A DNA stretch of 64,000 bases from Albimonas donghaensis (GTDB taxonomy: Bacteria; Pseudomonadota; Alphaproteobacteria; Rhodobacterales; Rhodobacteraceae), in contig NZ_FNMZ01000003.1 of the NCBI RefSeq assembly GCF_900106695.1, positions 1 to 64,000 on the forward strand, read 5' to 3'. Under the pieces are notes generated by a model. That model saw only the letters and a list, made by a program, of their open reading frames with translations. It searched no databases and was not told the DNA's origin. Every line of letters begins with the position of its first letter. The stretch's first letter is position 1. Shown here piece by piece: positions 50,036 through 58,904 of the stretch. Position numbers and translations under genes: made by a program.

Positions 50036-50656
50036 TCAGTTCTTGGCGTAGAACTCGACGACCAGGTTCGGCTCCATCTGCACCGGGTAGGGCACGTCGC
50101 CCAGCGCGGGGGCGCGCACGAAGGTGCAGGTCATCTTGGAGTGGTCGACGTCCAGGTAGTCGGGGACGTCGCGCTCGGAGGAGTCGACCGCGCCCATGAC
50201 CAGCTCGATCTGGCGGGACTTCTCCTTGACCGTGATGACGTCGCCTTCCTTGACCGAGTAGGAGGGGATGTTCACCCGGCGGCCGTTCACCAGCACATGG
50301 CCGTGGTTCACGAACTGGCGCGCGGCGAAGACGGTCGGCACGAACTTGGCGCGGTAGACGACCGCGTCCAGCCGGCGCTCCAGCAGGCCGATGAGGTTCT
50401 CACCGGTGTCGCCCTTGCGGCGCTCGGCCTCGTCGAAGACGCGGCGGAACTGCTTCTCGGTGATGTCGCCGTAGTAGCCCTTGAGCTTCTGCTTGGCGCG
50501 CAGCTGGGTGCCGAAATCCGACAGCTTGCCCTTGCGGCGCTGGCCGTGCTGACCCGGGCCGTATTCGCGACGGTTCACCGGGGACTTCGGACGGCCCCAG
50601 ATGTTCTCGCCCATGCGGCGGTCGAGCTTGTATTTCGCGGAGGTGCGCTTGGTCAT
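50036..50656 (-). CDS. rpsD: 30S ribosomal protein S4
   Basis: A 206-residue primary 16S rRNA-binding protein that starts assembly of the 30S body and helps monitor decoding. It opens [20 protein letters not shown] and has [20 protein letters not shown] and the S4 RNA-binding domain [12 protein letters not shown] with [21 protein letters not shown]. Length and sequence are those of the alphaproteobacterial form. The ATG at 50656 is preceded by GGAGACG. It stands alone, away from the alpha operon, as is usual in alphaproteobacteria. Confidence 0.98.
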   Translation of the reverse strand: MTKRTSAKYKLDRRMGENIWGRPKSPVNRREYGPGQHGQRRKGKLSDFGTQLRAKQKLKGYYGDITEKQFRRVFDEAERRKGDTGENLIGLLERRLDAVVYRAKFVPTVFAARQFVNHGHVLVNGRRVNIPSYSVKEGDVITVKEKSRQIELVMGAVDSSERDVPDYLDVDHSKMTCTFVRAPALGDVPYPVQMEPNLVVEFYAKN

Positions 50657-50965
50657 CGCCCCGTCTCCTTCATAAGATCTCGCGACAAGGCGCCCTCCTT
50701 TCCCGCCGGGATCCCGCGCCGCAGGGGCGAGGGGCCTTCGGGGCGACAGGGGCGCTCCCCCGAGGAGGCGCGCGCCCATGGGCGCCGGAATCCCGCGACG
50801 CCACCGCCGCCGGACCCGCGCCTTTTACGCGGCGGGGGCCGGCTGTCAAGCGCGGGCGCGCGGAACCCGCGGCGCCGCCGCCCCATCCCCGGGCCGAGCC
50901 TCCCCTGAAAACGCCGCCCGCCCGCCCCTCCCGCCCGCCCCGCCCCGTCCGAATCCGTCCCGCGG

Positions 50966-50979
50966 CTGACCTGGATCAA
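50966..50979 (+). promoter_or_regulatory. FNR/FnrL-type box upstream of the universal stress protein
   Basis: CTGAC-CTGG-ATCAA differs at one position from TTGAC-N4-ATCAA, a common form of the Rhodobacterales FnrL site. It is 59 bases before the ATG, a spacing compatible with activation at about -41 and a short leader. The remainder of the rpsD-usp gap shows no gene. Confidence 0.6.
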
Positions 50980-51038
50980 GGCGGCGACCGGCCCGCAGGC
51001 GCACCACAGCCGCGACACAGGCACGAGGAGGCGACGCC

Positions 51039-51878
51039 ATGGCCATCCGCAACATACTTCTTTCCTATAACGGCCTGCCCGGCTCGGACGAGGCGCTGGC
51101 GCTGGCCGGCCTGCTGGCCCGGCGCTTCGACGCCCATGTCACCGGGCTGCTCAGCTACGGACCCAGCCGCTCGGTCGCGGCGCTTGGGCCCTGGATCACG
51201 CCGCATATGCTCGACGCCGCGCTGGAGGCCGAGACCGCCCGCCGCGCGGACGTCGCCCGCAGCTTCGCCGAGGCCAGCCGCAAGCTCGCCGCGGACCGGC
51301 CCGCCAAGGTGCATTTCATGGAGCTGGGCGGGCACGCCGACGGCTCGTTGATGGAAGCGGCGCGGGTCTACGACATGGTGGTGCTGGCGGCCTGCGAAAG
51401 CTCCACCGCCGACACCGCGCATCTGGCGGTCAACGCCGACGTGGTGGCGCTGCGTTCGGGCAAGCCGGTGCTGATCGCGCCCCGGGGCGTGACGCTGGAG
51501 ACGCTGCCCCGCAAGGCGCTGGTGGCCTGGGACGGCGGGCGCGCCGCAGCCCGGGCGCTGTCGGAGGCGATGCCGCTGCTGGAGGCGCAGGGCCAGGCGC
51601 TGGTCTGCGCCATCGGCGACGACCGCAGGGCGGTGCGCCATGAAGGGCGCGACGTGGTGGCCCAGCTGGCCCGCCACGGCGTGCAGACCGAATGGCGGCA
51701 CATGCCGCGGGACGCGCGCTCGATCGGGCGGACGCTGCTGGACGTGGCCGCGGCCAATGACTGCGGGCTGCTGGTGATGGGGGCCTACGAGCACTCCAAG
51801 TTCTCCGAGGACCTGGTCGGCGGGGTGACGCGCACGGTGCTGGATGACAGCCCGATCCCGGTGCTGATGGCGCATTGA
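51039..51878 (+). CDS. Universal stress protein, tandem-domain type
   Basis: A 279-residue UspA-family protein of two Usp folds. The first starts AIRNILLSYNGLPGSDEALALAGLLA (shown in part), the second at about residue 155 with PRKALVAWDGGRAAARAL. The C-terminal ATP-loop segment reads VMGAYEHSKFSEDLVGG, and the final strand ends SPIPVLMAH. Tandem Usp proteins are often induced by low oxygen in proteobacteria, agreeing with the FNR-type box just upstream. GAGGAGG precedes the ATG. It is monocistronic as far as can be seen. Confidence 0.92.
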   Translation: MAIRNILLSYNGLPGSDEALALAGLLARRFDAHVTGLLSYGPSRSVAALGPWITPHMLDAALEAETARRADVARSFAEASRKLAADRPAKVHFMELGGHADGSLMEAARVYDMVVLAACESSTADTAHLAVNADVVALRSGKPVLIAPRGVTLETLPRKALVAWDGGRAAARALSEAMPLLEAQGQALVCAIGDDRRAVRHEGRDVVAQLARHGVQTEWRHMPRDARSIGRTLLDVAAANDCGLLVMGAYEHSKFSEDLVGGVTRTVLDDSPIPVLMAH

Positions 51879-52249
51879 ACGCCCCGCCCTCGCCGGAGGG
51901 GTCGCGACGGAGGGGCCGCGGCGGAGGGGGTGCTTCGCAGGCGCGGCGCGGACCGCGCGCGGATTGCGCCCGCCCGCTCGCCGCGCCCGGCGACGGAGGC
52001 GCCTGGCCGCGCCGCCGCCGCCTTCGCCGGTCGCGCCGAAATGGCGACGCAGGCCGGTGGGCCGATGCCCCGGCGCAGGGCGTGGCGGGGGCGAGGCGCG
52101 GCCGGCGGCCCGCCGCTTTTCCTTGCCAGCGCCATGCGGGTTTGATCGGGTGAGCCCCGGGGGCGCGCGGGAGGCGCTCGCCCCCCGCCTCCCCGCCCGC
52201 CCGCCCTCGGGCGGCCCCGGGCGTCCCCCTCCCCGCAAGGAGCCCGCGC
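51879..52249. other. Gene-free GC-rich spacer before the M20 gene
   Basis: About 370 bases with no convincing coding frame, terminator or promoter. A short AT-lean stretch TTTTCCTTGCCAGCGCCATGCGGGTTTGATCG near 52117-52148 (31 bases, quoted only by its ends TTTTCC and TTGATCG) is the least GC-rich part and could hold the promoter. Confidence 0.35.
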
Positions 52250-53392
52250 ATGCTGGACCGCGCCGCGCTGTCCGCCCTGCTCTCCGACCTGATCCGCGCC
52301 CGCAGCCCCGACCCGCCGGGCGACGAGGCCGAGATCTGCGCGGTGCTCGCCGACCGCCTGCGGGGCCTCGGCTTCGCCCCCGAGGTCGAGGAATTCGCCC
52401 CCCGCCGCTTCAACCTTCTGGTCCGCCTCAAGGGCGCCGGCGCGCGCGCCGGCCTGGTCTTCTCCGCTCATATGGACACCCTGCCCGCCGGCGACCCGGC
52501 GGGGTGGCGCCGCGACCCGTTCTCGGGCGAGGACGACGGCGCCCGCCTCCACGGCCGCGGCGCCTGCGACATGAAATCCGGGCTGGCGGCGCTGATCTCG
52601 GCCCTGACCGCCCTGCGCGACTCGCCCCCGCCCGGCGACGTCACCCTCGCCGTCACCGGGGGGGAGAGCGCCAACCTTATCGGCGCCCGCCGCCTGGTCG
52701 AAACCGGGGCGCTGGCCGGCCATGGCGCGATTCTGGTGGGGGAGCCGACCTCGCTCGACCTGGTGACCGCCACGACCTCCGCCCTGTGGCTGCGGGCCGA
52801 GGCGCGGGGAACCGTGGGGCATGGCTCGGACGGCGCGAACGCGGCGGGCGGGGCCGGGGGCCCGGCGGTCAACGCCATCGTCGCGCTGGCCCGGGCGCTG
52901 GACGGCCTGGAAACCGCCCTGCCCGACGCGACGCATCCGCTTCTGGGCGGCGCCACGCTGAACATCGGCCGGATCGAGGGCGGGTCGGCGATCAACCTGA
53001 TGCCCGACCGCTGCGCCGCCGACCTGGACCTGCGCCTGCCCCCCGGCGTGACGGCGAAGGCGGCCGAGGCCGCGCTCGCCGCCCGTCTGGGACCGGGGAT
53101 CCGGCTGACCCGGCTCGACTGGAAACCGGCGCAGGAAACGGCGCCCGACGCCCCGCTCGCCCGCGCCTGCCTCGCCGCCGCGAGCCGGGCGCGGGGCGCG
53201 GCCGCGGTCCCGCGGGGCGCGCGCTATTTCACCGACGCCTGCATTCTCGCCCCCGCCTTCGGGCTGGAGACGGCGACGCTGGGACCGGGGCGGCTGGGCG
53301 GCTCGGGCGAGGCGGATGAGAGCGTGGTCCTCGCCGACGTGGCGACCGCCGCCCGCATCTACGCGGAGACGGCGCGGGCCTGGAGCCCCTAG
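52250..53392 (+). CDS. M20-family metallohydrolase (ArgE/DapE/CPG2-like) with altered metal ligands
   Basis: A 380-residue di-zinc amidohydrolase relative. SAHMDTLPAGD (His74, Asp76), GRGACDMKSG (Asp107) and VGEPTSLDL (Glu165) match the M20 ligands. The usual Glu-Glu pair reads GGES (Glu139 kept as general base, ligand Glu replaced by Ser140). The C-terminal HxxxE motif, the second His ligand, reads GEADE with Gly353 in place of His. A central dimerisation domain is present. ArgE/DapE-type chemistry is therefore uncertain; another lid-domain residue may substitute, or the protein may have lost activity. The ATG at 52250 follows AAGGAG. Confidence 0.82.
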   Translation: MLDRAALSALLSDLIRARSPDPPGDEAEICAVLADRLRGLGFAPEVEEFAPRRFNLLVRLKGAGARAGLVFSAHMDTLPAGDPAGWRRDPFSGEDDGARLHGRGACDMKSGLAALISALTALRDSPPPGDVTLAVTGGESANLIGARRLVETGALAGHGAILVGEPTSLDLVTATTSALWLRAEARGTVGHGSDGANAAGGAGGPAVNAIVALARALDGLETALPDATHPLLGGATLNIGRIEGGSAINLMPDRCAADLDLRLPPGVTAKAAEAALAARLGPGIRLTRLDWKPAQETAPDAPLARACLAAASRARGAAAVPRGARYFTDACILAPAFGLETATLGPGRLGGSGEADESVVLADVATAARIYAETARAWSP

Positions 53393-53556
53393 CTCCAGGG
53401 CCCGGCCCACGCCGAAACCGCCGCCGCGGACCGGGCGGGCAAGCTGATTTCGCTCAGAAGTGCGCATTGACGCCGTGATACTGGAATCCCCGCATCTTCA
53501 AGTCGCCGTGCCGCCTTCAAATCCCAATCGGGACCGGCAACCGTTTCAGCTCATGA

Positions 53557-53955
53557 ACCGGCGCAGCGCCGAAAGACGAATTGCACCGGAATATCGCCAG
53601 CGCCGTCTCCGACGTCAGGGCGGGGACGGCCTGGGCGGGATCGGCATTGGCGAGATCCGGGCTTCTCCCGGACCCCGACACCTGCTCCGAGCAGAAACAC
53701 AGCAGGGATAACGGGTCGGGGTTCTTCGACCTTGGCGCGGAGGGCGGAGACTTCGCCGGCTCCGTTCCGACCCGTGTCTTCGACAGCGGCGGCGGGATGT
53801 TCGGGTCAGGCGCCGCCGATCTGCCGTTCGGGTTTCTCGGGACCAGAGCCAGCCTCGGCTCCCCCGCCCTCATCGAAATCGACGCGTTGACCGAGGCGCC
53901 GGCGCAGGTTCCGCTTCCCCTGGTGATGTGCGGGTTCGCGTCGCGGGTCGGATGA
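53557..53955 (+). pseudogene. Possible decayed VPLPA-CTERM exported protein
   Basis: An open frame of about 130 residues without an ATG (first usable start TTG 53581). It reads through SGFFDLGAEGGDFAGSVP, DSGGGMFGSGAADLPFGF and EIDALTEAPAQVPLPLVMCG to a stop at 53955. Gly/Ser/Asp-rich composition ending in a VPLP motif resembles VPLPA-CTERM sorting tails of Rhodobacterales surface proteins, but the hydrophobic helix and basic end are lost and no signal peptide is visible. It lies in a 776-base gap of lower GC than its neighbours. It may be a remnant or chance; no other gene is seen in 53393-54168. Confidence 0.3.
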
Positions 53956-54168
53956 CGCCGATACGGGCTTGGGCGGACCGCTCCGGCGTGATCTTCGGAT
54001 GGAGCGGGAGCGCGCGGCGCGCAGAGCATGTCGGGCGAAATCCGGCGCCGACCCAGACGGTCCGCGGGCGTCTTCGGCAGCGCCCCGCCCGATGCGGGGC
54101 CGGCGGGCGGGCGATCCGGACGCGCAGCGGACGGGAGTCCGCCCCCGGCCCACCCCGTCACGCCCCTC

Positions 54169-55920
54169 TCAGCCGGGCGAATCCAGCGTGTATTTCTCGC
54201 GAAGCTTCTCCAGCCCCTCGGCCACGCCGTACTTGTTCTGCAAGCGCGCCAGCTCCGCGTCGCGCCGCCGGAACTCCTCGATCAGCTCCTCGGCCACTTC
54301 GCCGTCGCCCAGCCGGCGCAAGCCGCGCCGGGCCAGCTCGACGGCCGACTCGAAGGTCTCGCGCACCACTTCGTGCGCCCCCGCCTCCCGCAGCTCCCAT
54401 TCCGAGAACCGGTCGTAGGTGTCCGCGAAGATGCCGGCGTCGGGGAAGGCCACGCGGATCTTCTCCACCGCGTGCTTGGCCCCGTCGCGATCGTCGATGC
54501 ACAGGAAGATGATGTCGGCCGTCGCCGCGCCCGCGGTGCGCAGCACGTCCACCCGGCGGGCGTCGCCGTAATAGACCTTGTTGCCGAAGGTCGACCCCAT
54601 CTTGATCAGGCGGGGAGAGTTGTCGATCAGCGTCACGTCGTAGCCGCGCATGCGCATGATCCGCGCCACCACCTGCCCGACCCGCCCGAAGCCCGCCACC
54701 AGGATGCGGGCCGACCCCTCGGCCTTCGACACGTCCTCGATGTCCTCGCCGTCCTCGGACTCGGCGGGGCGCATCCGCTCGGCCAGCTTCACCGCGAAGG
54801 GGGTCAGCACCATCGAGGCCGTGACCACGGCCGAGAGCAGCGACGCCTCCTGCCGGTCCAGCAGGGCCGAGCCGGCGGCGGCGGTGAACATGACGAAGGC
54901 GAACTCGCCCCCCTGCCCCAGCGTCGCCGCGATGCGCAGCGCGTCGAAATGGGGGGAGCGCATGATCCGCGCCAGCAGATAGAGCATCCCGCCCTTGAGC
55001 GCGAACACCGCGAAAGCGCCGCCGATCACCAGCCACCACCACTGCGCCACCAGGGGCCAGTCCACGGTCATCCCGAAGCCCATGAAGAACAGGCCGAGCA
55101 GCAGGCCGCGGAACGGCTCGATATCGGTCTCCAGCTGGTGGCGATACTCGGTGTCGGCCATCATAACGCCCGCGATGAAGGCGCCCATGGCCATCGACAG
55201 CCCCACCGCGTGCATCAGCAGCGACGCGGCGATCACCGCCAGCAGGGCGGCGGCGGTGAACACCTCGTCGGCGCGGGTCTTCGCGATCAGCGTCAGCAAC
55301 GGCCCCATCCCGTAGCGCATCGCCGCGACCAGCGCCGCGATCGCCCCCAGCGCCAGCAGCACGCCGCGCCATTGCAGGGTCTCGCCCCCGACGAAGGGCG
55401 CGAGGATGGCGACCAGCGCCAGCAAGGGCACGATGGCGAGGTCCTGGAACAGCAGGATCGAGAACGCCCGGTCCCCGTAGGGCCGGGTCAGGTCGCCCTT
55501 TTCGCGCAGCAGCTGCACCGCGAAGGCCGTGGAGCTCAACGCAATCGCCGCCCCCACCACCAGCGCCGGCCGCCAGTCCAGCCCCGCCGCCTGCAGCAGC
55601 GGGAAGAAGGCCGCCGTGGTCAGCCCGACCTGGGCGAGGCCGAGGCCGAAGATCTCCACCCGCAATCGCCAGAGGCGTGCCGGCCGCAGTTCCAGCCCGA
55701 TGACGAAGAGCAGCAGCACCACGCCGAATTCCGCGAAGGCGATGACCGTCTCGACCTCGCCCACCAGGCCGAGGCCGAAGGGGCCGATGGCCGCGCCCGC
55801 GGCGAGGTAGCCGATGACGGAGCCCAGCCCGAGACGGTTGAAGATCGGCACCGCCGCCACCGCGGCGCCGAGGAAAACCGCCGCCGTTTCCAGAAATCCC
55901 GTTCCGACTCCCGCCGCCAT
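54169..55920 (-). CDS. Kef-type monovalent cation:proton antiporter (CPA2 family) with TrkA-N domain
   Basis: A 583-residue inner-membrane protein. Twelve to thirteen membrane spans (about residues 8-385) include the CPA2 signatures LGYLAAGAAIGPFGL-like VIGYLAAGAAIGPFG, ALSSTAFAVQLL and LLFQDLAIVPLLALV (the ion-binding Gln-Asp). A cytosolic RCK/TrkA-N domain starts near 405 with ILVAGFGRVGQVVARI (GxGxxG nucleotide fold). A charged helical tail follows. It resembles glutathione-gated KefB/KefC potassium efflux systems; no kefF/kefG ancillary gene is adjacent. Divergent from the GT87 pair. Confidence 0.92.
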   Translation of the reverse strand: MAAGVGTGFLETAAVFLGAAVAAVPIFNRLGLGSVIGYLAAGAAIGPFGLGLVGEVETVIAFAEFGVVLLLFVIGLELRPARLWRLRVEIFGLGLAQVGLTTAAFFPLLQAAGLDWRPALVVGAAIALSSTAFAVQLLREKGDLTRPYGDRAFSILLFQDLAIVPLLALVAILAPFVGGETLQWRGVLLALGAIAALVAAMRYGMGPLLTLIAKTRADEVFTAAALLAVIAASLLMHAVGLSMAMGAFIAGVMMADTEYRHQLETDIEPFRGLLLGLFFMGFGMTVDWPLVAQWWWLVIGGAFAVFALKGGMLYLLARIMRSPHFDALRIAATLGQGGEFAFVMFTAAAGSALLDRQEASLLSAVVTASMVLTPFAVKLAERMRPAESEDGEDIEDVSKAEGSARILVAGFGRVGQVVARIMRMRGYDVTLIDNSPRLIKMGSTFGNKVYYGDARRVDVLRTAGAATADIIFLCIDDRDGAKHAVEKIRVAFPDAGIFADTYDRFSEWELREAGAHEVVRETFESAVELARRGLRRLGDGEVAEELIEEFRRRDAELARLQNKYGVAEGLEKLREKYTLDSPG

Positions 55921-56118
55921 GCCTCGTCCTGTCCTTCTCGCCGCTTGCTTGATGAACGCCGCCCCATCATGCGAGGCTCGACCTTAAGCCAGGGTTTCGT
56001 TTCGCGACACCGGGCAATGCGCGCCGGAGGGACTGGAAACGTCCTTTTCGAGCGTGCCGGAAGGGATGCTCGCCGGGCGGCGGGCGCGGGCAAGGCGCGT
56101 ATCGGGCGAGGGCGTGGC

Positions 56119-57465
56119 ATGGCGGAGAGGATCGAGGTCGCGGGCGGGCCCTCCGCCGCGACGGTCGGCGCGGCGCGGGATGACGAGGCGCGGGATGGCG
56201 AGGCGCGCGCGCCCTCCCACGCCGCGCGGATCTCCATGGCGCTCGCCTTCGCGGCCTGCGCCGGGCTGCTGACCGCCTGGGGGCTGCAGGGCCGGGGGCT
56301 GGACCTGGCGCCGCTCTACATCGCCGGTCGGCTGGCGGCGGAAGGGCGGGCGGACCTGCTTTATGTCTTCCAGCCCGCGCTCGGGCCGATGATCGAGCAT
56401 CCGGATTGGACGCGCATCGCCGCCGAGGCGGGTTATGAGCATTCGATTTTCGCCTGGGTGTTCCCGCCGGTCTGGGCGCATCTGCTGGCCTGGCCGGCGA
56501 CGGCGCTGTCCTGGCCGGCCTTCTCGGCGGCGACGGCGCTGATCTCGGGCCTGGCCATGGCCGGGGTGGCGGTGGTCGGCGCGCGGATGTGGGCCCCCGC
56601 GTCGGTCCGGACCCGCGCCACGCTGGCCAGCCTCGCGCTGATGGCCTTCGCCTGGCCGGCGGTGAGCTCCACCTGGTTCAACCAGGCGCAGCCGGCGATC
56701 ACCCTGATTTGCCTGCTCGCGCTGGAGGCCGGAGAGCGCGGCCGCCCCGCCCGCGCCGGCTGCCTGCTCGCGCTGGCCGCGGCGGTGAAGCTGGGGCCGG
56801 CGGTCTTCGGGCTGTACTGGCTGATGACAGGGCGGTGGCGGGCGGCGCTCTGGGCGCTGGGCGCCGGGGCGGCGCTGCTCGCGCTCAACCTCGCGGCGGC
56901 GGGCGCGGCGGAGACGCGGGCCTTCTTCGACCTGCTCGCGCGCATCGGGGACGGCGCCTCCACCGGCGGCATGAACCAGAGCCTGATGGTCTTCGCCGCC
57001 CGCGCCCTTGGGGCGGACCTGCCCGGCTTCGCCTTCGCCGCGCCGATGCCGCCAGGCGCGCGGACGCTGGCCTGGGGGCTGGCGCTGGGGACGCTGGCGC
57101 TGGCGGCCTGCCGGCTCGCGGGATGGACGCGCGCGGGAGGCCCCGCCGAGCGGATCGCCGAGGCGCAGCGGACCCGGCTGATGCCGGTGGTTATGGCGGT
57201 CACGCTGCTGGCGGCGCCCCTGGCCTGGGCGCATTACTTCACCTTCATGGTCCCCTGGGCGGTCGCCCTGCGCTATCGCGTCCGCTTCGGTGGCGTCGCG
57301 GCGGCGGTCTCGCTGGGGATGATGCTCTTCGCCTCGCTGGTGTTCTGGAAGGCCCGCGGGTTCAGCGACGACATCGCCCTGCTGACCCTGCCGGCGCTGG
57401 CGATCCTGGCGCTGACCTCGATCCTGGCGCCCGAACGCGTTTCCCCGGAACGGGACCCGGCATGA
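56119..57465 (+). CDS. GT87/DUF2029-family membrane glycosyltransferase-like protein, copy 1
   Basis: A 448-residue protein with about ten membrane spans and a hydrophilic N terminus. GRGLDLAPLYIAGRLAAEG after the first span supplies the acidic loop residue typical of GT-C fold enzymes, and AVSSTWFNQAQPAITL and GGMNQSLMVF are conserved. DUF2029 relatives transfer mannose or arabinose from polyprenyl-phosphate sugars in actinobacteria; alphaproteobacterial substrates are unknown. The ATG at 56119 has only a weak GAGGGC ahead of it. The stop overlaps the following paralog by ATGA. Confidence 0.82.
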   Translation: MAERIEVAGGPSAATVGAARDDEARDGEARAPSHAARISMALAFAACAGLLTAWGLQGRGLDLAPLYIAGRLAAEGRADLLYVFQPALGPMIEHPDWTRIAAEAGYEHSIFAWVFPPVWAHLLAWPATALSWPAFSAATALISGLAMAGVAVVGARMWAPASVRTRATLASLALMAFAWPAVSSTWFNQAQPAITLICLLALEAGERGRPARAGCLLALAAAVKLGPAVFGLYWLMTGRWRAALWALGAGAALLALNLAAAGAAETRAFFDLLARIGDGASTGGMNQSLMVFAARALGADLPGFAFAAPMPPGARTLAWGLALGTLALAACRLAGWTRAGGPAERIAEAQRTRLMPVVMAVTLLAAPLAWAHYFTFMVPWAVALRYRVRFGGVAAAVSLGMMLFASLVFWKARGFSDDIALLTLPALAILALTSILAPERVSPERDPA

Positions 57466-58793
57466 GCCCGCGCCGCGCGCGGCTCCGAGCGCTCGCGGCC
57501 CCGCTCGGAGCGGATCCCCGCGCCGACCGGCTCTGGCGGCTCGCGGCGCTGGCCGCGACCGCCTTCGCCACGGCGATGCTGACCTGGATCGGGCTGGGCG
57601 GACGCGGGCTGGACCTCGCGCCGCTCTATGTCGCGGGCCGGCTGGCGGCGGAGGGGGCGGAGGCGCATCTCTACGTCTACCAGCCGCTGCTTTCGCCCGA
57701 GGTGCACGACCCGGAATGGAGCGCGGCCGCGGCTGCGGGCGGCTATCGAGACTGGCTTCTGGCCTTCGTCTTCGCGCCGATCTGGGCGGAGATCGCGGCC
57801 TTTCCCGCCGCGCATCTGCCCTGGCGACTGTTCCATGCGGGCTTCGCGATCGCCAATGCCGGGGCGCTGGCCGCGGGCGCCTGGGTCGCGGCGCGGCTCT
57901 GGGCGCCGGAGGGGCGGGGCGTGCAGGTCGCCGCGATCAGCCTCGTCGCGCTGCCCTTCGCCTGGCCGGCCGCGGCCTCGGCCTGGTTCAACCAGGTGCA
58001 GCCCTGGGCGACGCTGGCGCTGCTTCTGGCCCTGCGCGAGGCCGAGCGCGACCGCCCGGCGCGCGCAGGAATGCTGCTGGCGCTGGCCGCGGCGCTGAAG
58101 CTGTCGCCCGCGGCGATGGGGGTCTGGTGGCTGATCGCCGGGCGCTGGCGGGCGGCGGGCTGGGCGCTGGGCGCGGGGGCGGCGCTGTTCGCGGTCAACC
58201 TCATCATCGGCGGGGTCGAGGAGACACGGGCCTTTCTCGACCAGCTCGGCCGCATCGGGACGCTGCTGCAATCGGGCGGCATGAACCAGAGCCTGCTGAA
58301 CCCCGTCTCGAAGTTGTTCGGCGCGCAGATGCCCGAGGGGATCGGCGTGGTTCCCGTGCCCCCCGGCGCCCTGCCGCTGACCTGGGCGCTGGTGCTGGCG
58401 GCGCTGGCCGCGGCGGCGATTCGCCTCCTGCCCCGCGGAACCGAGGCGAGGCGGGGGCGGCTGATGCCCGCGGCGCTGATCCTCGTCACCGTCGCCGCGC
58501 CGCTGGCCTGGACGCATTACTTCCCGTTTCTCGTCCCGCTGGCGGTGGCGCTGGGCTTCCGGCTGCGCTTCGGCGCCTGGATCGCGGGCGCGGCGATCCT
58601 GGCCCTGATCACCGCCACGGCGGCATTTCGCCTGGCCCCCGGGCTGCATTTCGCCTGGTCGCTGTCGCCGCTGGCCGTGGCGCTCGGCCTCGCGCTGGCC
58701 GCCGTCGTCGCGCCGGAGCGCGGCGCCCGCCCCGGCCCCCGCCCCGGCCCCCGTCCCGCGCCCCGTCCCGCAGCCGGGTCCGGCGCGACCTGA
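57462..58793 (+). CDS. GT87/DUF2029-family membrane glycosyltransferase-like protein, copy 2
   Basis: A 443-residue tandem paralog of the preceding protein. It keeps GRGLDLAPLYVAGRLAAEG, ASAWFNQVQPWATLALL, KLSPAAMGVWWLIAGRWRAA and SGGMNQSLLNP at matching positions, with about ten membrane spans. The C terminus is an Arg-Pro-Gly repeat tail (RPGPRPGPRPAPRP) not found in copy 1. Start overlap with copy 1 implies coupled translation and perhaps a heterodimer or two sequential transfers to one acceptor. Carbamoyl-phosphate synthase follows with its own promoter. Confidence 0.82.
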   Translation: MSPRRARLRALAAPLGADPRADRLWRLAALAATAFATAMLTWIGLGGRGLDLAPLYVAGRLAAEGAEAHLYVYQPLLSPEVHDPEWSAAAAAGGYRDWLLAFVFAPIWAEIAAFPAAHLPWRLFHAGFAIANAGALAAGAWVAARLWAPEGRGVQVAAISLVALPFAWPAAASAWFNQVQPWATLALLLALREAERDRPARAGMLLALAAALKLSPAAMGVWWLIAGRWRAAGWALGAGAALFAVNLIIGGVEETRAFLDQLGRIGTLLQSGGMNQSLLNPVSKLFGAQMPEGIGVVPVPPGALPLTWALVLAALAAAAIRLLPRGTEARRGRLMPAALILVTVAAPLAWTHYFPFLVPLAVALGFRLRFGAWIAGAAILALITATAAFRLAPGLHFAWSLSPLAVALGLALAAVVAPERGARPGPRPGPRPAPRPAAGSGAT

Positions 58794-58804
58794 GCGCGCC
58801 CCGC

Positions 58805-58833
58805 CTTGCGTCCTCCGCGCGCTGATATATAAC
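58805..58833 (+). promoter_or_regulatory. Predicted promoter of carB
   Basis: TTGCGT (58805-58810) and TATAAC (58828-58833) with a 17-base spacer lie 71 bases before the carB start, in the only AT-rich patch (GATATATAAC) of the gap. Both hexamers are close to consensus. Confidence 0.6.
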
Positions 58834-58904
58834 CCGCGCGGTCCCACCCGACCCCGCCGAAGACGACGCACGCCGCCCGCACGCGCGGGACGAGGAGACG
58901 AAAC

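Noticed and set aside
53517-54161. 214-codon minus-strand frame in the large gap before the Kef-type gene
   Set aside because: Composition is Pro/Arg/Ser-rich shadow-like with no recognisable motif, and it overlaps the plus-strand remnant that has a more protein-like pattern.
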